Positions 26,999 to 36,612 of a DNA stretch of 64,000 bases are shown one piece after another. Below the pieces are notes generated by a model. The model worked only from the letters and a program-made list of their open reading frames with translations, searched no databases and was not told the DNA's origin. Positions within the stretch are counted from its first letter, which is position 1, and each line of letters opens with the position of its first letter. The stretch covers positions 5,432,001 through 5,496,000 of the forward strand of contig NZ_CP045740.1 of NCBI RefSeq assembly GCF_009650765.1, read 5' to 3'. The position numbers and the translations under genes were made by a program. The stretch comes from Streptomyces sp. SUK 48 (GTDB lineage: Bacteria; Actinomycetota; Actinomycetes; Streptomycetales; Streptomycetaceae).

Positions 26999-29257
26999 GT
27001 GACCAACATCCCCGAGACCGGCCGGACCCCACGGGTCCAGATCCGGCTCGTCGTGATCCAGATCCTCGTCCTCTCGCTGCTCGGCACGCTCGGCGGCCGG
27101 CTGTGGTACCTCCAGATCCGGGAGGGCGCGCAGTACCAGAAGGAGGCGTCGGGCAACCACGTCCAGCAGGTCGTCCAGCCCGCTGTGCGCGGCGAGATCC
27201 TGGACGCCCGCGGCGTGCCCCTCGCGGACAACGAGACCCGCCTGGTGGTCTCCGCCTCCCGCACCGACCTGCTGAAGCAGAGGGACGACGGCAAGGCGGT
27301 CCTCACCAAGCTGGCCGGGGTCCTCGGCATGCCGACCGAGGACGTCATGCAGAAGGTCCGCCTCTGCGACGCCAAGACCCCCCAGCCCTGCTGGAACGGA
27401 TCGCCGTACCAGCCGATCCCGATCACCGACAAGGCCACGCCCCGCCAGGCCCTCCAGATCCGCGAGCGCTCCGAGGACTTCCCCGGCATCACCGCCGAAC
27501 CCGAGGCCGTGCGCCGCTACGCGGGCCCCGGCAAGTCCAACACCGCGCAGGTCCTCGGCTATCTCTCGCCGGTCACCGACGACGAGATCCAGAAGGCCAA
27601 GGACACCAGCTCGCCCTATCTGCGCTCGGACATGGTCGGCCGCTCCGGACTGGAGCGGGAGTACGACAAGGAGCTGCGCGGCAAGGCCGGCGTGACCCGC
27701 TACGAGGTGGACAACCTCGGCCGGGTCATCGGCAAGGCCAAGTCGGACGCGGCCGAGCCCGGTTCGAACCTGGTCACCAGCATCGACTCCCGCGTCCAGC
27801 GGGTCTCGGAGTACGAACTGGACAAGGCGATGAAGGCCGCCCGCACCCAGTACGACTCCATCACCGGCGAGAACTACAAGGCCGACTCCGGCGCCGTCGT
27901 GGTGATGGAGGCCAAGACCGGCCGCATCGTCGCCATGGCCTCGGCGCCCACGTACGACCCGAACGCCTGGGTGGGCGGCATCTCCGCCAAGGACTACAAG
28001 GCCCTCACCGACAAGAACTCCGACTACCCGCTGCTCAACCGGGCCATACAGGGTCAGGCGGCCCCCGGCTCGACCTTCAAGGTGGTCTCCACGGCCGCCG
28101 CCGTCCAGGCGGGCTACGCGTGGAACGGCGGCTACCCGTGCACCAGCGACTACCGGGTGGGCAACCAGGTCTTCAAGAACTTCGAGGGCGAGAACTTCGG
28201 CGACATCTCGCTGGGCCGCGCCCTGGAGGTCTCCTGCGACACCGTGTTCTACGGCATCGCGGACAAGGAGTGGAAGCGGGACGGCGGCATCAACCCCAAG
28301 AAGGGTGAGCCGAAGGACTACTTCTTCAAGACCGCCCACCAGTTCGGCCTCGGCAAGCCGACCGGCGTCGACCTGCCCAACGAGGTGAACGGCCGCGTCC
28401 CGGACCGCCAGTGGAAGCTCGACTACTGGAAGGCCAACAAGGACTCCTGGTGCAAGACCGGCAAGAAGGACGGCTCGTACGTGGAGAAGATCGCCTACGA
28501 GAACTGCCTCGAGGGCGACAAGATGCGCGAGGGTGACGAGATCAACTACTCCATCGGCCAGGGCGACACCCTCGTCACGCCGATCCAGGAGGCGATGATC
28601 TACGGCGCCGTCGCCAACGGCGGCACGGAGTACGTCCCGACCATCGGCAAGGCGGTCGTCAGCGCCGACGGCAAGACCGTCCAGGAGATCAAGCCCCAGG
28701 TGCAGCGCAAGCTGCCGGTCACCCAGGCCACCCTCAAGGGCATGGACGACGCCTTCGCGGGCGTCATCACCCGGGGTACGGCGGCGTGGAAGTTCAGCGG
28801 CTGGCCCCAGGACAAGATCCCGCTGCACGGCAAGACCGGTACGGCGGAGGTCTACGGCAAGCAGACCACCTCCTGGATGGCCACCTACTCCAAGGACTAC
28901 ACGGTGATCATGACGATCGCCCAGGCCGGTACGGGTTCCGGAGCCTCCGGTGAGGCCGTGCGCAACATCTACAGCGCGCTTTACGGCGTCCAGGGCGACG
29001 GCTCCGTCGACCAGAAGAAGGCGTTCCTGCCCGCGCCGCAGCAGTCCCTGCCGAAGATCCGCACGGACGGCACCATCGCCGCGCCGAAGGTCCCCCAGGA
29101 CGCGGCGAAGGACACCGAGGCCGCCCAGAAGAACAACCCGAGCAACGGCACCGACCAGCAGCAGCCCGCCGGTACCGCCCCACCCACGGACAACGGCAAC
29201 AGCAACACCCGAAGGCGCCCGCGCCGTAAGCGGGGAAGCCGGAGGATGCCCTCATGA
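26999..29257 (+). CDS. mrdA: Penicillin-binding protein 2 (class B transpeptidase)
   Basis: Cross-links peptidoglycan during elongation with RodA. The 752-aa protein has an N-terminal membrane anchor (about 11-35), a PBP dimerisation domain, and a C-terminal transpeptidase domain with S358-T-F-K361 (catalytic serine), SCDTVFY in the SxN position, and K612-T-G. The Ser/Thr/Gln/Asn-rich tail of about 80 residues ends in a basic cluster (RRRPRRKRGSRRMPS) and is extra to the family. The GTG at 26999 has GGGGGAG upstream. The stop overlaps the rodA start (ATGA). Confidence 0.95.
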   Translation: MTNIPETGRTPRVQIRLVVIQILVLSLLGTLGGRLWYLQIREGAQYQKEASGNHVQQVVQPAVRGEILDARGVPLADNETRLVVSASRTDLLKQRDDGKAVLTKLAGVLGMPTEDVMQKVRLCDAKTPQPCWNGSPYQPIPITDKATPRQALQIRERSEDFPGITAEPEAVRRYAGPGKSNTAQVLGYLSPVTDDEIQKAKDTSSPYLRSDMVGRSGLEREYDKELRGKAGVTRYEVDNLGRVIGKAKSDAAEPGSNLVTSIDSRVQRVSEYELDKAMKAARTQYDSITGENYKADSGAVVVMEAKTGRIVAMASAPTYDPNAWVGGISAKDYKALTDKNSDYPLLNRAIQGQAAPGSTFKVVSTAAAVQAGYAWNGGYPCTSDYRVGNQVFKNFEGENFGDISLGRALEVSCDTVFYGIADKEWKRDGGINPKKGEPKDYFFKTAHQFGLGKPTGVDLPNEVNGRVPDRQWKLDYWKANKDSWCKTGKKDGSYVEKIAYENCLEGDKMREGDEINYSIGQGDTLVTPIQEAMIYGAVANGGTEYVPTIGKAVVSADGKTVQEIKPQVQRKLPVTQATLKGMDDAFAGVITRGTAAWKFSGWPQDKIPLHGKTGTAEVYGKQTTSWMATYSKDYTVIMTIAQAGTGSGASGEAVRNIYSALYGVQGDGSVDQKKAFLPAPQQSLPKIRTDGTIAAPKVPQDAAKDTEAAQKNNPSNGTDQQQPAGTAPPTDNGNSNTRRRPRRKRGSRRMPS

Positions 29258-30450
29258 CCGGCGCGAACAGCTTCTCCGTCTCCGGGTACGGACCCGCGCG
29301 GGCCGGCTGGACCAGGCTCTTCGCCCGCGACTCGCTGGCGCGGCGCCTGGACTGGCCGATACTGCTGGCCGCCGTCGCCCTGTCGCTGATGGGCTCGATG
29401 CTGGTCTTCTCGGCGACCCGCAACCGCACCGAGATCAACCAGGGAGACCCGTACTTCTTCCTGGAACGGCATCTGATGAACCTGGGCATCGGGTTCGCCC
29501 TGATGCTCGCCACCCTCTGGCTGGGCCACCGCGCCCTGCGCAACGCGGTGCCGGTCCTCTACGGCGCCTCGGTGCTGCTCGCCCTGGTGGTGCTCACCCC
29601 GCTCGGCGCGACCATCAACGGCCAGCGCAACTGGATCGTGATCGGCGGCTTCTCCATCCAGCCCGCCGAGTTCCTCAAGATCGCGATCATCCTCGGCATG
29701 GCGATGCTGCTGTCCGCGCGGGTGGACGCGGGCGACAAGCCGTTCCCGGACCACCGCACCGTGGCGCAGTCCCTGGGCCTCGCGGCGGTGCCCTGCATGA
29801 TCCTGCTGCTGATGCCGGACCTCGGTTCGGTGCTGGCGATGGTGGCCATCATCCTGGGCGTGCTGCTCGCCTCCGGCTCCTCCAACCGCTGGGTGTTCGG
29901 GCTGCTCGCCACCGGTGTGGTCGGCTGTATCGCCATCTGGCAGCTGCACATCCTGGACCAGTACCAGATCAACCGCTTTGCGGCCTTCGCCAACCCGGAC
30001 CTCGACCCGGCCGGCGTCGGCTACAACACCAACCAGGCCCGCATCGCCATCGGCTCCGGCGGACTGACCGGCGCCGGGCTGTTCCACGGCTCGCAGACCA
30101 CCGGCCAGTTCGTGCCCGAGCAGCAGACCGACTTCGTGTTCACGGTCGCGGGCGAGGAACTGGGCTTCCTGGGCGCCGGCCTCATCATCTTCCTGATCGG
30201 CGTCATCCTGTGGCGCGCCTGCCGCATCGCCCGGGACTCGACCGAGCTGTACGGCACCATCGTGGCCGCCGGGATCGTGGCCTGGTTCGCCTTCCAGTCG
30301 TTCGAGAACATCGGCATGACCCTCGGCATCATGCCGGTCACCGGTCTGCCACTGCCGTTCGTGTCGTACGGCGGATCATCGATGTTCGCGGTCTGGGTGG
30401 CCGTGGGGCTGCTCCAGTCGATCAAGGTGCAGCGGCCGATGTCGGCATAG
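29254..30450 (+). CDS. rodA: Peptidoglycan glycosyltransferase RodA (SEDS family)
   Basis: Polymerises lipid II in the membrane as partner of MrdA. The 398-aa protein has about ten hydrophobic helices and the SEDS signatures GATINGQRNWI, QPAEFLKI, TDFVFTVAGEELGFLG and LPFVSYGGSS. The catalytic Asp region lies in LMPDLGSVL. The ATG at 29254 overlaps the mrdA stop by 4 nt. A terminator follows 10 nt after the stop, closing the mre operon. Confidence 0.95.
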   Translation: MTGANSFSVSGYGPARAGWTRLFARDSLARRLDWPILLAAVALSLMGSMLVFSATRNRTEINQGDPYFFLERHLMNLGIGFALMLATLWLGHRALRNAVPVLYGASVLLALVVLTPLGATINGQRNWIVIGGFSIQPAEFLKIAIILGMAMLLSARVDAGDKPFPDHRTVAQSLGLAAVPCMILLLMPDLGSVLAMVAIILGVLLASGSSNRWVFGLLATGVVGCIAIWQLHILDQYQINRFAAFANPDLDPAGVGYNTNQARIAIGSGGLTGAGLFHGSQTTGQFVPEQQTDFVFTVAGEELGFLGAGLIIFLIGVILWRACRIARDSTELYGTIVAAGIVAWFAFQSFENIGMTLGIMPVTGLPLPFVSYGGSSMFAVWVAVGLLQSIKVQRPMSA

Positions 30451-30460
30451 CGGCTCACCG

Positions 30461-30492
30461 CGGCAGAGGGCGCCTTGGGGCGCCCTCTGCCG
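30461..30492 (+). terminator. Terminator after rodA
   Basis: CGGCAGAGGGCGCC and its perfect complement form a 14-bp stem with a TTGG loop. It closes the mreC-mreD-mrdA-rodA transcript. Confidence 0.85.
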
Positions 30493-30522
30493 TATCCGCC
30501 CCCCGCGCACTAGATTCGGTTC

Positions 30523-32022
30523 ATGGCGGAGACGAAACGCGAGATCGAGCGCAAGTACGAATCCGATGACGGCACGCTGCCCGACCTGACCGGCGTCGGC
30601 GCGGTGGCCGCCGTACTCGACCAGGGCCTGGTCGAGCTGGACGCCACCTACTACGACACCGCCGACCAGCGCCTCGCCGCCGCCTCCCTCACCCTGCGCC
30701 GCCGCACCGGCGGCTCCGACGCCGGCTGGCATCTCAAGCTCCCGGTCGCCCCCGGAGTCCGCGACGAGATCCGGGCCCCGCTCTCCGACACCCTCCCCGG
30801 GGAACTCGCCGCCCTGGTCCGCTCCCGGACCCGGGAGGCGCGGCCGGTCCCGCTGGTCCGGCTGCGCTCCGCGCGGGACGTACGTCATCTGGTGGACGCG
30901 GACGGCGCCCTGCTGGCCGAGGCGAGCGTGGACACGGTGACCGCCGAGCGGCTCACCGGCGCGGGCGGGACCGCCCGGTGGACCGAGATCGAGGTGGAGC
31001 TGGCCGACGGGGGAGACCCGGCCTTCCTCGACCAGGTGGAGAAACACCTGGCCAGGGCGGGTGTACGGCCGTCCGCCTCGTCCTCCAAACTGGCCCGCGC
31101 TCTCGAACTCACCGGCGGGGCGCGCCGCCCGCCCGTCGCGCGCCCGGAGCCGGTCACCGCGGGCGACCATGTCCTCGCCTACCTCCGCGCCCAGCGGGAC
31201 GACCTGGTCGCCCTCGACCCCGCCGTCCGCCTCGGCACCCCCGACGCCGTGCACCGGATGCGGGTCGCCACCCGCCGCGCCCGCAGCACCCTGCGCACCT
31301 TCCGGGCGGTCCTCGACCGCGCCGCCACCGAGCCCGTCGCCGCCGAGCTGAAGTGGCTCGCGGGCGAGCTGGGCGTGGACCGCGACCAAGAGGTGCTGGC
31401 CGAGCGGCTGACCACCGCCCTCGACGCCCTCCCGCCCGCCCTGGACGCCGGCCGCATCCACGAGCGCCTCACCTCCCGGGCCCGGGCCCGGGTCCGCGCC
31501 GCCCCCGCCCACCTCGCCAGCGTCCTGGACTCCGCCCGCCACCTCGCCCTGCTGAACACCCTGGACGCCCTGCTCGCGGACCCGCCGCTGCGAAAGGCCG
31601 CCGCGCGCAAACCGGAGAAGGTGCTCGGCAAGGCCGTACAGAAGGACCTTTCCCAGCTCACCGCCCTGGTCGAGCGGGCGCTGGCCCTGCCGCCCGGCAC
31701 GGACCGCGACCTCGCCCTGCACGAGGCCCGCAAGAAGGGCAAGCGCGCCCGGTACGCCGCCGAGGCCGCCGCCCCCGCGCTCGGCGCCCCCGTCCGGCGG
31801 CTCACCTCCGCCATGAAGACCCTCACCACCCTCCTCGGCGACCACCAGGACAGCGTCATGGCCCGCCGCACCCTGCGCGAGCTGGCCGCGGTGGCCCATG
31901 CGGCGGGGGAGAGCGCGTTCCCCTACGGGGTGCTCTACGGCAGGGAGGAGGCGCGGGCGGCGGCAGCGGAGGCCGAGCTGCCCGCGCGGTGGCGCAGGGC
32001 CGCGGACCGCTTCCCCGGCTGA
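30523..32022 (+). CDS. CYTH and CHAD domain protein
   Basis: A 499-aa protein with an N-terminal CYTH domain (EIERKYE at the start, the ExExK metal/triphosphate signature; about 1-195) and a C-terminal CHAD helical domain with conserved His (VHRMRVATRRARSTLRTFR). CYTH domains hydrolyse or sense triphosphates and CHAD domains bind polyphosphate, so a polyphosphate-linked role is likely; the substrate is not known here. The ATG at 30523 lies 6 nt after TAGATT with no Shine-Dalgarno, suggesting a leaderless transcript. It stands alone between rodA and the radical SAM gene. Confidence 0.92.
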   Translation: MAETKREIERKYESDDGTLPDLTGVGAVAAVLDQGLVELDATYYDTADQRLAAASLTLRRRTGGSDAGWHLKLPVAPGVRDEIRAPLSDTLPGELAALVRSRTREARPVPLVRLRSARDVRHLVDADGALLAEASVDTVTAERLTGAGGTARWTEIEVELADGGDPAFLDQVEKHLARAGVRPSASSSKLARALELTGGARRPPVARPEPVTAGDHVLAYLRAQRDDLVALDPAVRLGTPDAVHRMRVATRRARSTLRTFRAVLDRAATEPVAAELKWLAGELGVDRDQEVLAERLTTALDALPPALDAGRIHERLTSRARARVRAAPAHLASVLDSARHLALLNTLDALLADPPLRKAAARKPEKVLGKAVQKDLSQLTALVERALALPPGTDRDLALHEARKKGKRARYAAEAAAPALGAPVRRLTSAMKTLTTLLGDHQDSVMARRTLRELAAVAHAAGESAFPYGVLYGREEARAAAAEAELPARWRRAADRFPG

Positions 32023-32092
32023 CCGTTCGGAGGACGCCCGCGGGCGGGTTACGCTGGATGGTCACCCCTGTCAGCTCATGAAGGTTCGCGAG

Positions 32093-34054
32093 ATGCCTGT
32101 CGAGTCGGTTTTTCCGCAGCTCGAAGCTCTGCTCCCGCACGTGCAGAAGCCGATCCAGTACGTAGGCGGAGAACTCAACTCCACCGTCAAGGACTGGGAC
32201 GAGTGCGACGTCCGCTGGGCGCTCATGTACCCGGACGCGTACGAGGTCGGTCTGCCCAACCAGGGCGTCATGATCCTCTACGAGGTGCTCAACGAGCAGG
32301 ACGGCGTCCTCGCCGAGCGCACGTACAGCGTGTGGCCGGACCTCGAGGCGCTGATGCGCGAGCACCGTGTCCCGCAGTTCACGGTCGACGGCCACCGCCC
32401 GGTGAAGGCGTTCGACGTGTTCGGCCTCAGCTTCTCCACGGAGCTGGGCTACACGAACATGCTCACCGCCCTGGACCTGGCCGGTATCCCGCTGGAGTCC
32501 AAGGACCGCACCGAGGACGACCCGATCGTCCTGGCCGGCGGCCACGCCGCGTTCAACCCGGAGCCGATCGCCGACTTCATCGACGCGGCGATCATCGGCG
32601 ACGGCGAGCAGGCCGTGCTGGACATGACCCGGATCATCCGGGAGTGGAAGGCCGAGGGCCGCCCCGGCGGCCGCGAGGAGGTGCTCTTCCGGCTGGCGAA
32701 GACGGGCTCGGTGTACATCCCGGCGTTCTACGACGTGGAGTACCTCCCCGACGGCCGCATCGGCCGGGTCGTGCCGAACAAGTCGGGCGTGCCGTGGCGG
32801 GTCTCCAAGCACACCGTCATGGACCTGGACGAATGGCCGTACCCCAAGCAGCCCCTCGTGCCGCTGGCCGAGACCGTCCACGAGCGCATGTCGGTGGAGA
32901 TCTTCCGCGGCTGCACCCGCGGCTGCCGCTTCTGCCAGGCGGGCATGATCACCCGTCCGGTGCGCGAGCGCTCGATCACGGGCATCGGCGACATGGTGGA
33001 GCGCGGTCTGAACGCGACCGGCTTCGAGGAGGTCGGCCTGCTCTCCCTGTCCTCCGCGGACCACTCGGAGATCGGCGAGATCGCCAAGGGCCTGGCGGAC
33101 CGCTACACGGACGACAAGATCGGCCTGTCGCTGCCCTCCACCCGCGTGGACGCGTTCAACGTCGACCTGGCCAACGAGCTGACCCGCAACGGCCGCCGCT
33201 CCGGTCTGACCTTCGCCCCCGAGGGCGGCTCCGAGCGCATGCGCAAGGTCATCAACAAGATGGTCTCGGAGGAGGACCTGATCCGTACGGTCGCCACCGC
33301 CTACGGCAACGGCTGGCGCCAGGTGAAGCTGTACTTCATGTGCGGCCTGCCCACGGAGACCGACGAGGACGTGCTGCAGATCGCCGACATGGCGACCCAC
33401 GTCATCCAGAAGGGCCGCGAGGTGTCGGGGGCCAACGACATCCGCTGCACCGTCTCGATCGGCGGCTTCGTCCCCAAGCCCCACACCCCCTTCCAGTGGG
33501 CCCCGCAGCTGTCGGCGGAGGAGACGGACGCGCGGCTCCAGAAGCTGCGCGACAAGATCCGCGGCGACAAGAAGTACGGCCGTTCCATCGGCTTCCGCTA
33601 CCACGACGGCAAGCCCGGCATCGTGGAGGGCCTCCTGTCCCGCGGCGACCGCCGGATCGGCGATGTCATCCGCGCGGTCTACGAGGACGGCGGCCGCTTC
33701 GACGGCTGGCGCGAGCACTTCTCCTACGACCGCTGGATGGCCTGCGCCGACAAGGCCCTCGCCGCCCACGGCGTCGACGTCGACTGGTACACCACCCGTG
33801 AGCGCGCCTACGAGGAGGTCCTGCCCTGGGACCACCTCGACTCCGGTCTCGACAAGGACTGGCTCTGGGAGGACTGGCAGGACGCCCTCGACGAGACCGA
33901 GGTCGAGGACTGCCGCTGGACCCCGTGCTTCGACTGCGGCGTCTGCCCGCAGATGGACACGCACATCCAGATCGGCCCGACGGGCAAGAAGCTCCTGCCG
34001 CTGACCGTGAAGAACGCGGGCCCGGCACCGGCGTCGGGCGGACACGCGCACTGA
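32093..34054 (+). CDS. TIGR03960 family B12-binding radical SAM protein
   Basis: A 653-aa protein with an N-terminal cobalamin-binding-like domain (about 40-210) and a radical SAM core with the cluster motif C274-x3-C278-x2-C281 (RGCTRGCRFCQAG). A second Cys cluster near the C-terminus (PCFDCGVCPQMDTH) may bind another metal centre. Its partner domain protein (TIGR03936) is encoded at 38773-39591. The ATG at 32093 has AAGG nine nt upstream; ATG 32078 is in frame but has no ribosome-binding site. Reaction unknown, possibly RNA or protein modification given its usual location beside rne. Confidence 0.9.
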   Translation: MPVESVFPQLEALLPHVQKPIQYVGGELNSTVKDWDECDVRWALMYPDAYEVGLPNQGVMILYEVLNEQDGVLAERTYSVWPDLEALMREHRVPQFTVDGHRPVKAFDVFGLSFSTELGYTNMLTALDLAGIPLESKDRTEDDPIVLAGGHAAFNPEPIADFIDAAIIGDGEQAVLDMTRIIREWKAEGRPGGREEVLFRLAKTGSVYIPAFYDVEYLPDGRIGRVVPNKSGVPWRVSKHTVMDLDEWPYPKQPLVPLAETVHERMSVEIFRGCTRGCRFCQAGMITRPVRERSITGIGDMVERGLNATGFEEVGLLSLSSADHSEIGEIAKGLADRYTDDKIGLSLPSTRVDAFNVDLANELTRNGRRSGLTFAPEGGSERMRKVINKMVSEEDLIRTVATAYGNGWRQVKLYFMCGLPTETDEDVLQIADMATHVIQKGREVSGANDIRCTVSIGGFVPKPHTPFQWAPQLSAEETDARLQKLRDKIRGDKKYGRSIGFRYHDGKPGIVEGLLSRGDRRIGDVIRAVYEDGGRFDGWREHFSYDRWMACADKALAAHGVDVDWYTTRERAYEEVLPWDHLDSGLDKDWLWEDWQDALDETEVEDCRWTPCFDCGVCPQMDTHIQIGPTGKKLLPLTVKNAGPAPASGGHAH

Positions 34055-34072
34055 GGTGAGCGTGTGACGGCT

Positions 34073-34101
34073 GAGCCCCTTCCCGGAGCGGGAAGGGGCT
34101 C
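34073..34101. terminator. Bidirectional terminator between the radical SAM gene and efeB
   Basis: GAGCCCCTTCCCG pairs with CGGGAAGGGGCTC around a 3-nt loop (13-bp stem) between the convergent genes. Confidence 0.85.
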
Positions 34102-34128
34102 GATGTCGTGTCGGCCGTGCGGTGTTCG

Positions 34129-35384
34129 TCAGGCGAGCAGTTCCTCGGCCCAGGTGTGGCCGGGGCGGTGACGCCGGGTGGGCAGGCGAACAGGCCCGAA
34201 CCGACGTGCTGGATGTACTCGTTGAGGGCGTCGTTCATGCCGAGCCTGCGCTGGAGGGCGACGAACTGCTCGCGCGGATCCTTCTGGAAGGCGATGAAGA
34301 ACAGCCCGGCGTCCAGCTCGCCGCTGGCGGGGACTATGCCGTCGGTGAAGGAGTAACCGCGCCGCAGGATGCGGATGCCGCCGTTGTTCTCGTGGGCGGC
34401 CAGCCGCATGTGCGCGTTCGCCGGGATGACCGGTCGGCCATCGGCGCCCTTGGCCTTGAAATCGGGGGTGTCGAACTCCTTCGACCCCGTCAGCGGGGCC
34501 CCCGAGTACTTGTAGCGGCCGAACACGTTCTGCTGGTCGGCGAGATAGTCGCGGTCCCAGCCCTCGATCCGCATCTGGATCCGGCGGGCCACCAGGTAGC
34601 TGCCGCCGCGCATCCACGCCTGGTCGGTCTCCTTGCCGACCCAGACGTGCTGGTCCATCAGGGCGGTGTCGTCGCCGTGGATGTTGCGCGTGCCGTCCTT
34701 GAAGCCCATCAGGTTGCGCGGGGTCTGCTGGCCGGCGCCGTTGGACGCGGCCTTCCCGAAGCCGAGCTGGGACCAGCGCATGACCACGGTGTCCCGGCCG
34801 ATGCGGGCCAGGTTGCGGATGGCGTGGAAGGCGACGAGCGGATCGTCGGCGCACGCCTGGATCGCGAGGTCGCCGCCGCTGCGGTCCGGGTCCAGGTCGG
34901 CCGGGGGCAGATGCGGGAGGTCCGCGAGCGCGGCGGGGCGCCGGTCGGCGAGCCCGAACCGGTCGTCGAACAGGGACGTACCGAGGCCGAAGGTGATGGT
35001 GAGGTTGGCCGGGGAGAGCCCGTACGCCTCGCCGGTGTCGGCCGGCGGCGCGCTGAGGTTGGCGTTGTCGCCCGGCACGGTGCGTCCCTGGGTCATCGCC
35101 GCGGCGGCCGCGGTCCAGGTCCTGAGCAGTGCGCGCAGGGCGGCCCGCTTCTCCTGGACGCTGCCGGTCGCCGTGATGTCGTAGGTGGCGAAGGCCAGCC
35201 GGTCCTGGGCCGGGGTGGCGATGCCGGCCTGGTGGGTGCCGTAGAACGACACCCGGTCCGCCGGGGCCGCGGCGGCGTGCGAATCGTGCCCGCAGCCGGT
35301 CAGGGTCGCCGTGGCGGCCCCGCCCGCGAGGGCCGCGCCGCCGAGGGCGAGGAGCCCCCGGCGGGAGGGCCGCTGCTCGGACAT
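34129..35384 (-). CDS. efeB: Deferrochelatase/peroxidase EfeB (DyP family), frameshifted near the 3' end
   Basis: Haem DyP-type peroxidase of the Efe iron-uptake system, exported by the Tat pathway (MSEQRPSRRGLLALGG). The body matches the family: the GFKDGTRN motif (distal Asp), haem-ligand His in RLAAHENNGGIRILRRGYS, and the FACPPGV segment near the end. The usual C-terminus (GHTWAEELLA, stop at 34129-34131) is one base out of frame: about 34158-34166 a C or G is missing from a GC run. The annotated frame instead runs on for about 145 residues to 33666, antisense to the radical SAM gene. The ATG overlaps the efeO stop (TGATG), so the two are translationally coupled. Confidence 0.88.
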
Positions 35385-36529
35385 CAGCTGTTCACCTTGG
35401 CGGCCACCTGGGAGAGCGGCTCGGCGAGTCCGTCGACCTTCTGGGTGAGCACGCGCCGTTTGTCGTTGCCGACCGTGGAGTAGTCCACGTAGCCGCTGCC
35501 CTTCTTGTAGGGCTCAAGGGCGCCGAGCACGCTCGCGTACTGCTGGGTGACCGTCTTCGCCAGCGTCGGGTCGATCCGGGTCAGCGCGGGCTTCAGCAGG
35601 TCGAACGCCTTCTCGCCGCCGACCACGTTGGCCTCGAAGTCGGACAGGTCGGTGTGGCTGTAGCGGTCCTCCTCGCCGGTGATCTTGCTGGAGGCGACCT
35701 CGTTGAGCAGGTCGGTGGCGCCGTTGGCGAGCTGGGCCGGCTGGTACGACGTCTTCGCCACCAGCGACTTGAGCTTCGCCACGTCGGCGTCGAGCTTGTC
35801 GGCTGTCGGGGCCGTGCCGGTCAGGGACTTGTCCTGCCACAGCGCCTTCTCCAGGCGGTGGAAGCCGGTCCACTTGGACTGGTCCGTGACGTCGTTGACC
35901 CGGGCGTCGATGTCGGGGTCGAGGTTGCCGAAGCTCTCGGCGACCGGCTCGACCTCTTCGTAGTAGTAGCGGGCGGGGGCGAACGCCTGCTTCGCCTTGG
36001 CGATGTCGCCGGCGCGGACCGCGTCGGTGAACTTCTTCGTCGCCGGGACCAGCTTGTCCACCTCGGTGACGACATAGCTCCTGTAGCCGCCGACGGCCTG
36101 GTCCAGGTCGGCCTTCACCTTGGGGTCCTGCGACGGCGCGCCCGATGCGCCGGTGACGGTGAAGGCGGTCTTCTCGGTCTTCGCGTTGGGGCAGTAGACC
36201 TGGTACTTGCCGCCGTTCAGATGCAGCGAGAAGGTGCCGGACAGACCGGGGGAGAGGTTCTCCTTCTCGCCCATGATGATGTCGTTGCGCAGCAGCTCGG
36301 CCTCGGAGACCTTGTCGGCCTTGGTGTTCTTCACCGTGAAGGTGACCGGGCCCGCGGCGACGGAGTCCGGCGAGACGTGGCAGCCGTTGTCGTCGAGTTC
36401 GACGGAGACCTTGGTCGCGCCGGCGGGGGCACTGTCCGTCTTGTTCTTGGCGCATCCGGTGGCGACGAGTCCGGCGATGGCCAGCAGGCCGGTGACCTGG
36501 AGAACGCGCGGCGTGGTGGATCTGGGCAT
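35384..36529 (-). CDS. efeO: Iron uptake protein EfeO (cupredoxin plus imelysin-type domain)
   Basis: Secreted or lipid-anchored component that binds iron for the EfeU permease. The 381-aa protein has a lipoprotein signal with lipobox LVATGC, an N-terminal cupredoxin-like domain (about 40-130, with the late PNAKTEKTAFTV strand), and a C-terminal peptidase M75/imelysin-like domain carrying the GFHRLEKALW metal motif. It lies between efeU (83-bp gap) and efeB (1-nt overlap) in the classic efeUOB order. Confidence 0.94.
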   Translation of the reverse strand: MPRSTTPRVLQVTGLLAIAGLVATGCAKNKTDSAPAGATKVSVELDDNGCHVSPDSVAAGPVTFTVKNTKADKVSEAELLRNDIIMGEKENLSPGLSGTFSLHLNGGKYQVYCPNAKTEKTAFTVTGASGAPSQDPKVKADLDQAVGGYRSYVVTEVDKLVPATKKFTDAVRAGDIAKAKQAFAPARYYYEEVEPVAESFGNLDPDIDARVNDVTDQSKWTGFHRLEKALWQDKSLTGTAPTADKLDADVAKLKSLVAKTSYQPAQLANGATDLLNEVASSKITGEEDRYSHTDLSDFEANVVGGEKAFDLLKPALTRIDPTLAKTVTQQYASVLGALEPYKKGSGYVDYSTVGNDKRRVLTQKVDGLAEPLSQVAAKVNS

Positions 36530-36612
36530 GGGACAGTGCTCCCTCGGACTCAGGGGTGGTTCGGGCTCAGGGGTGGTTCAGGGGGATCGGGCGGGGGAAG
36601 GGGCGGGCGCGG

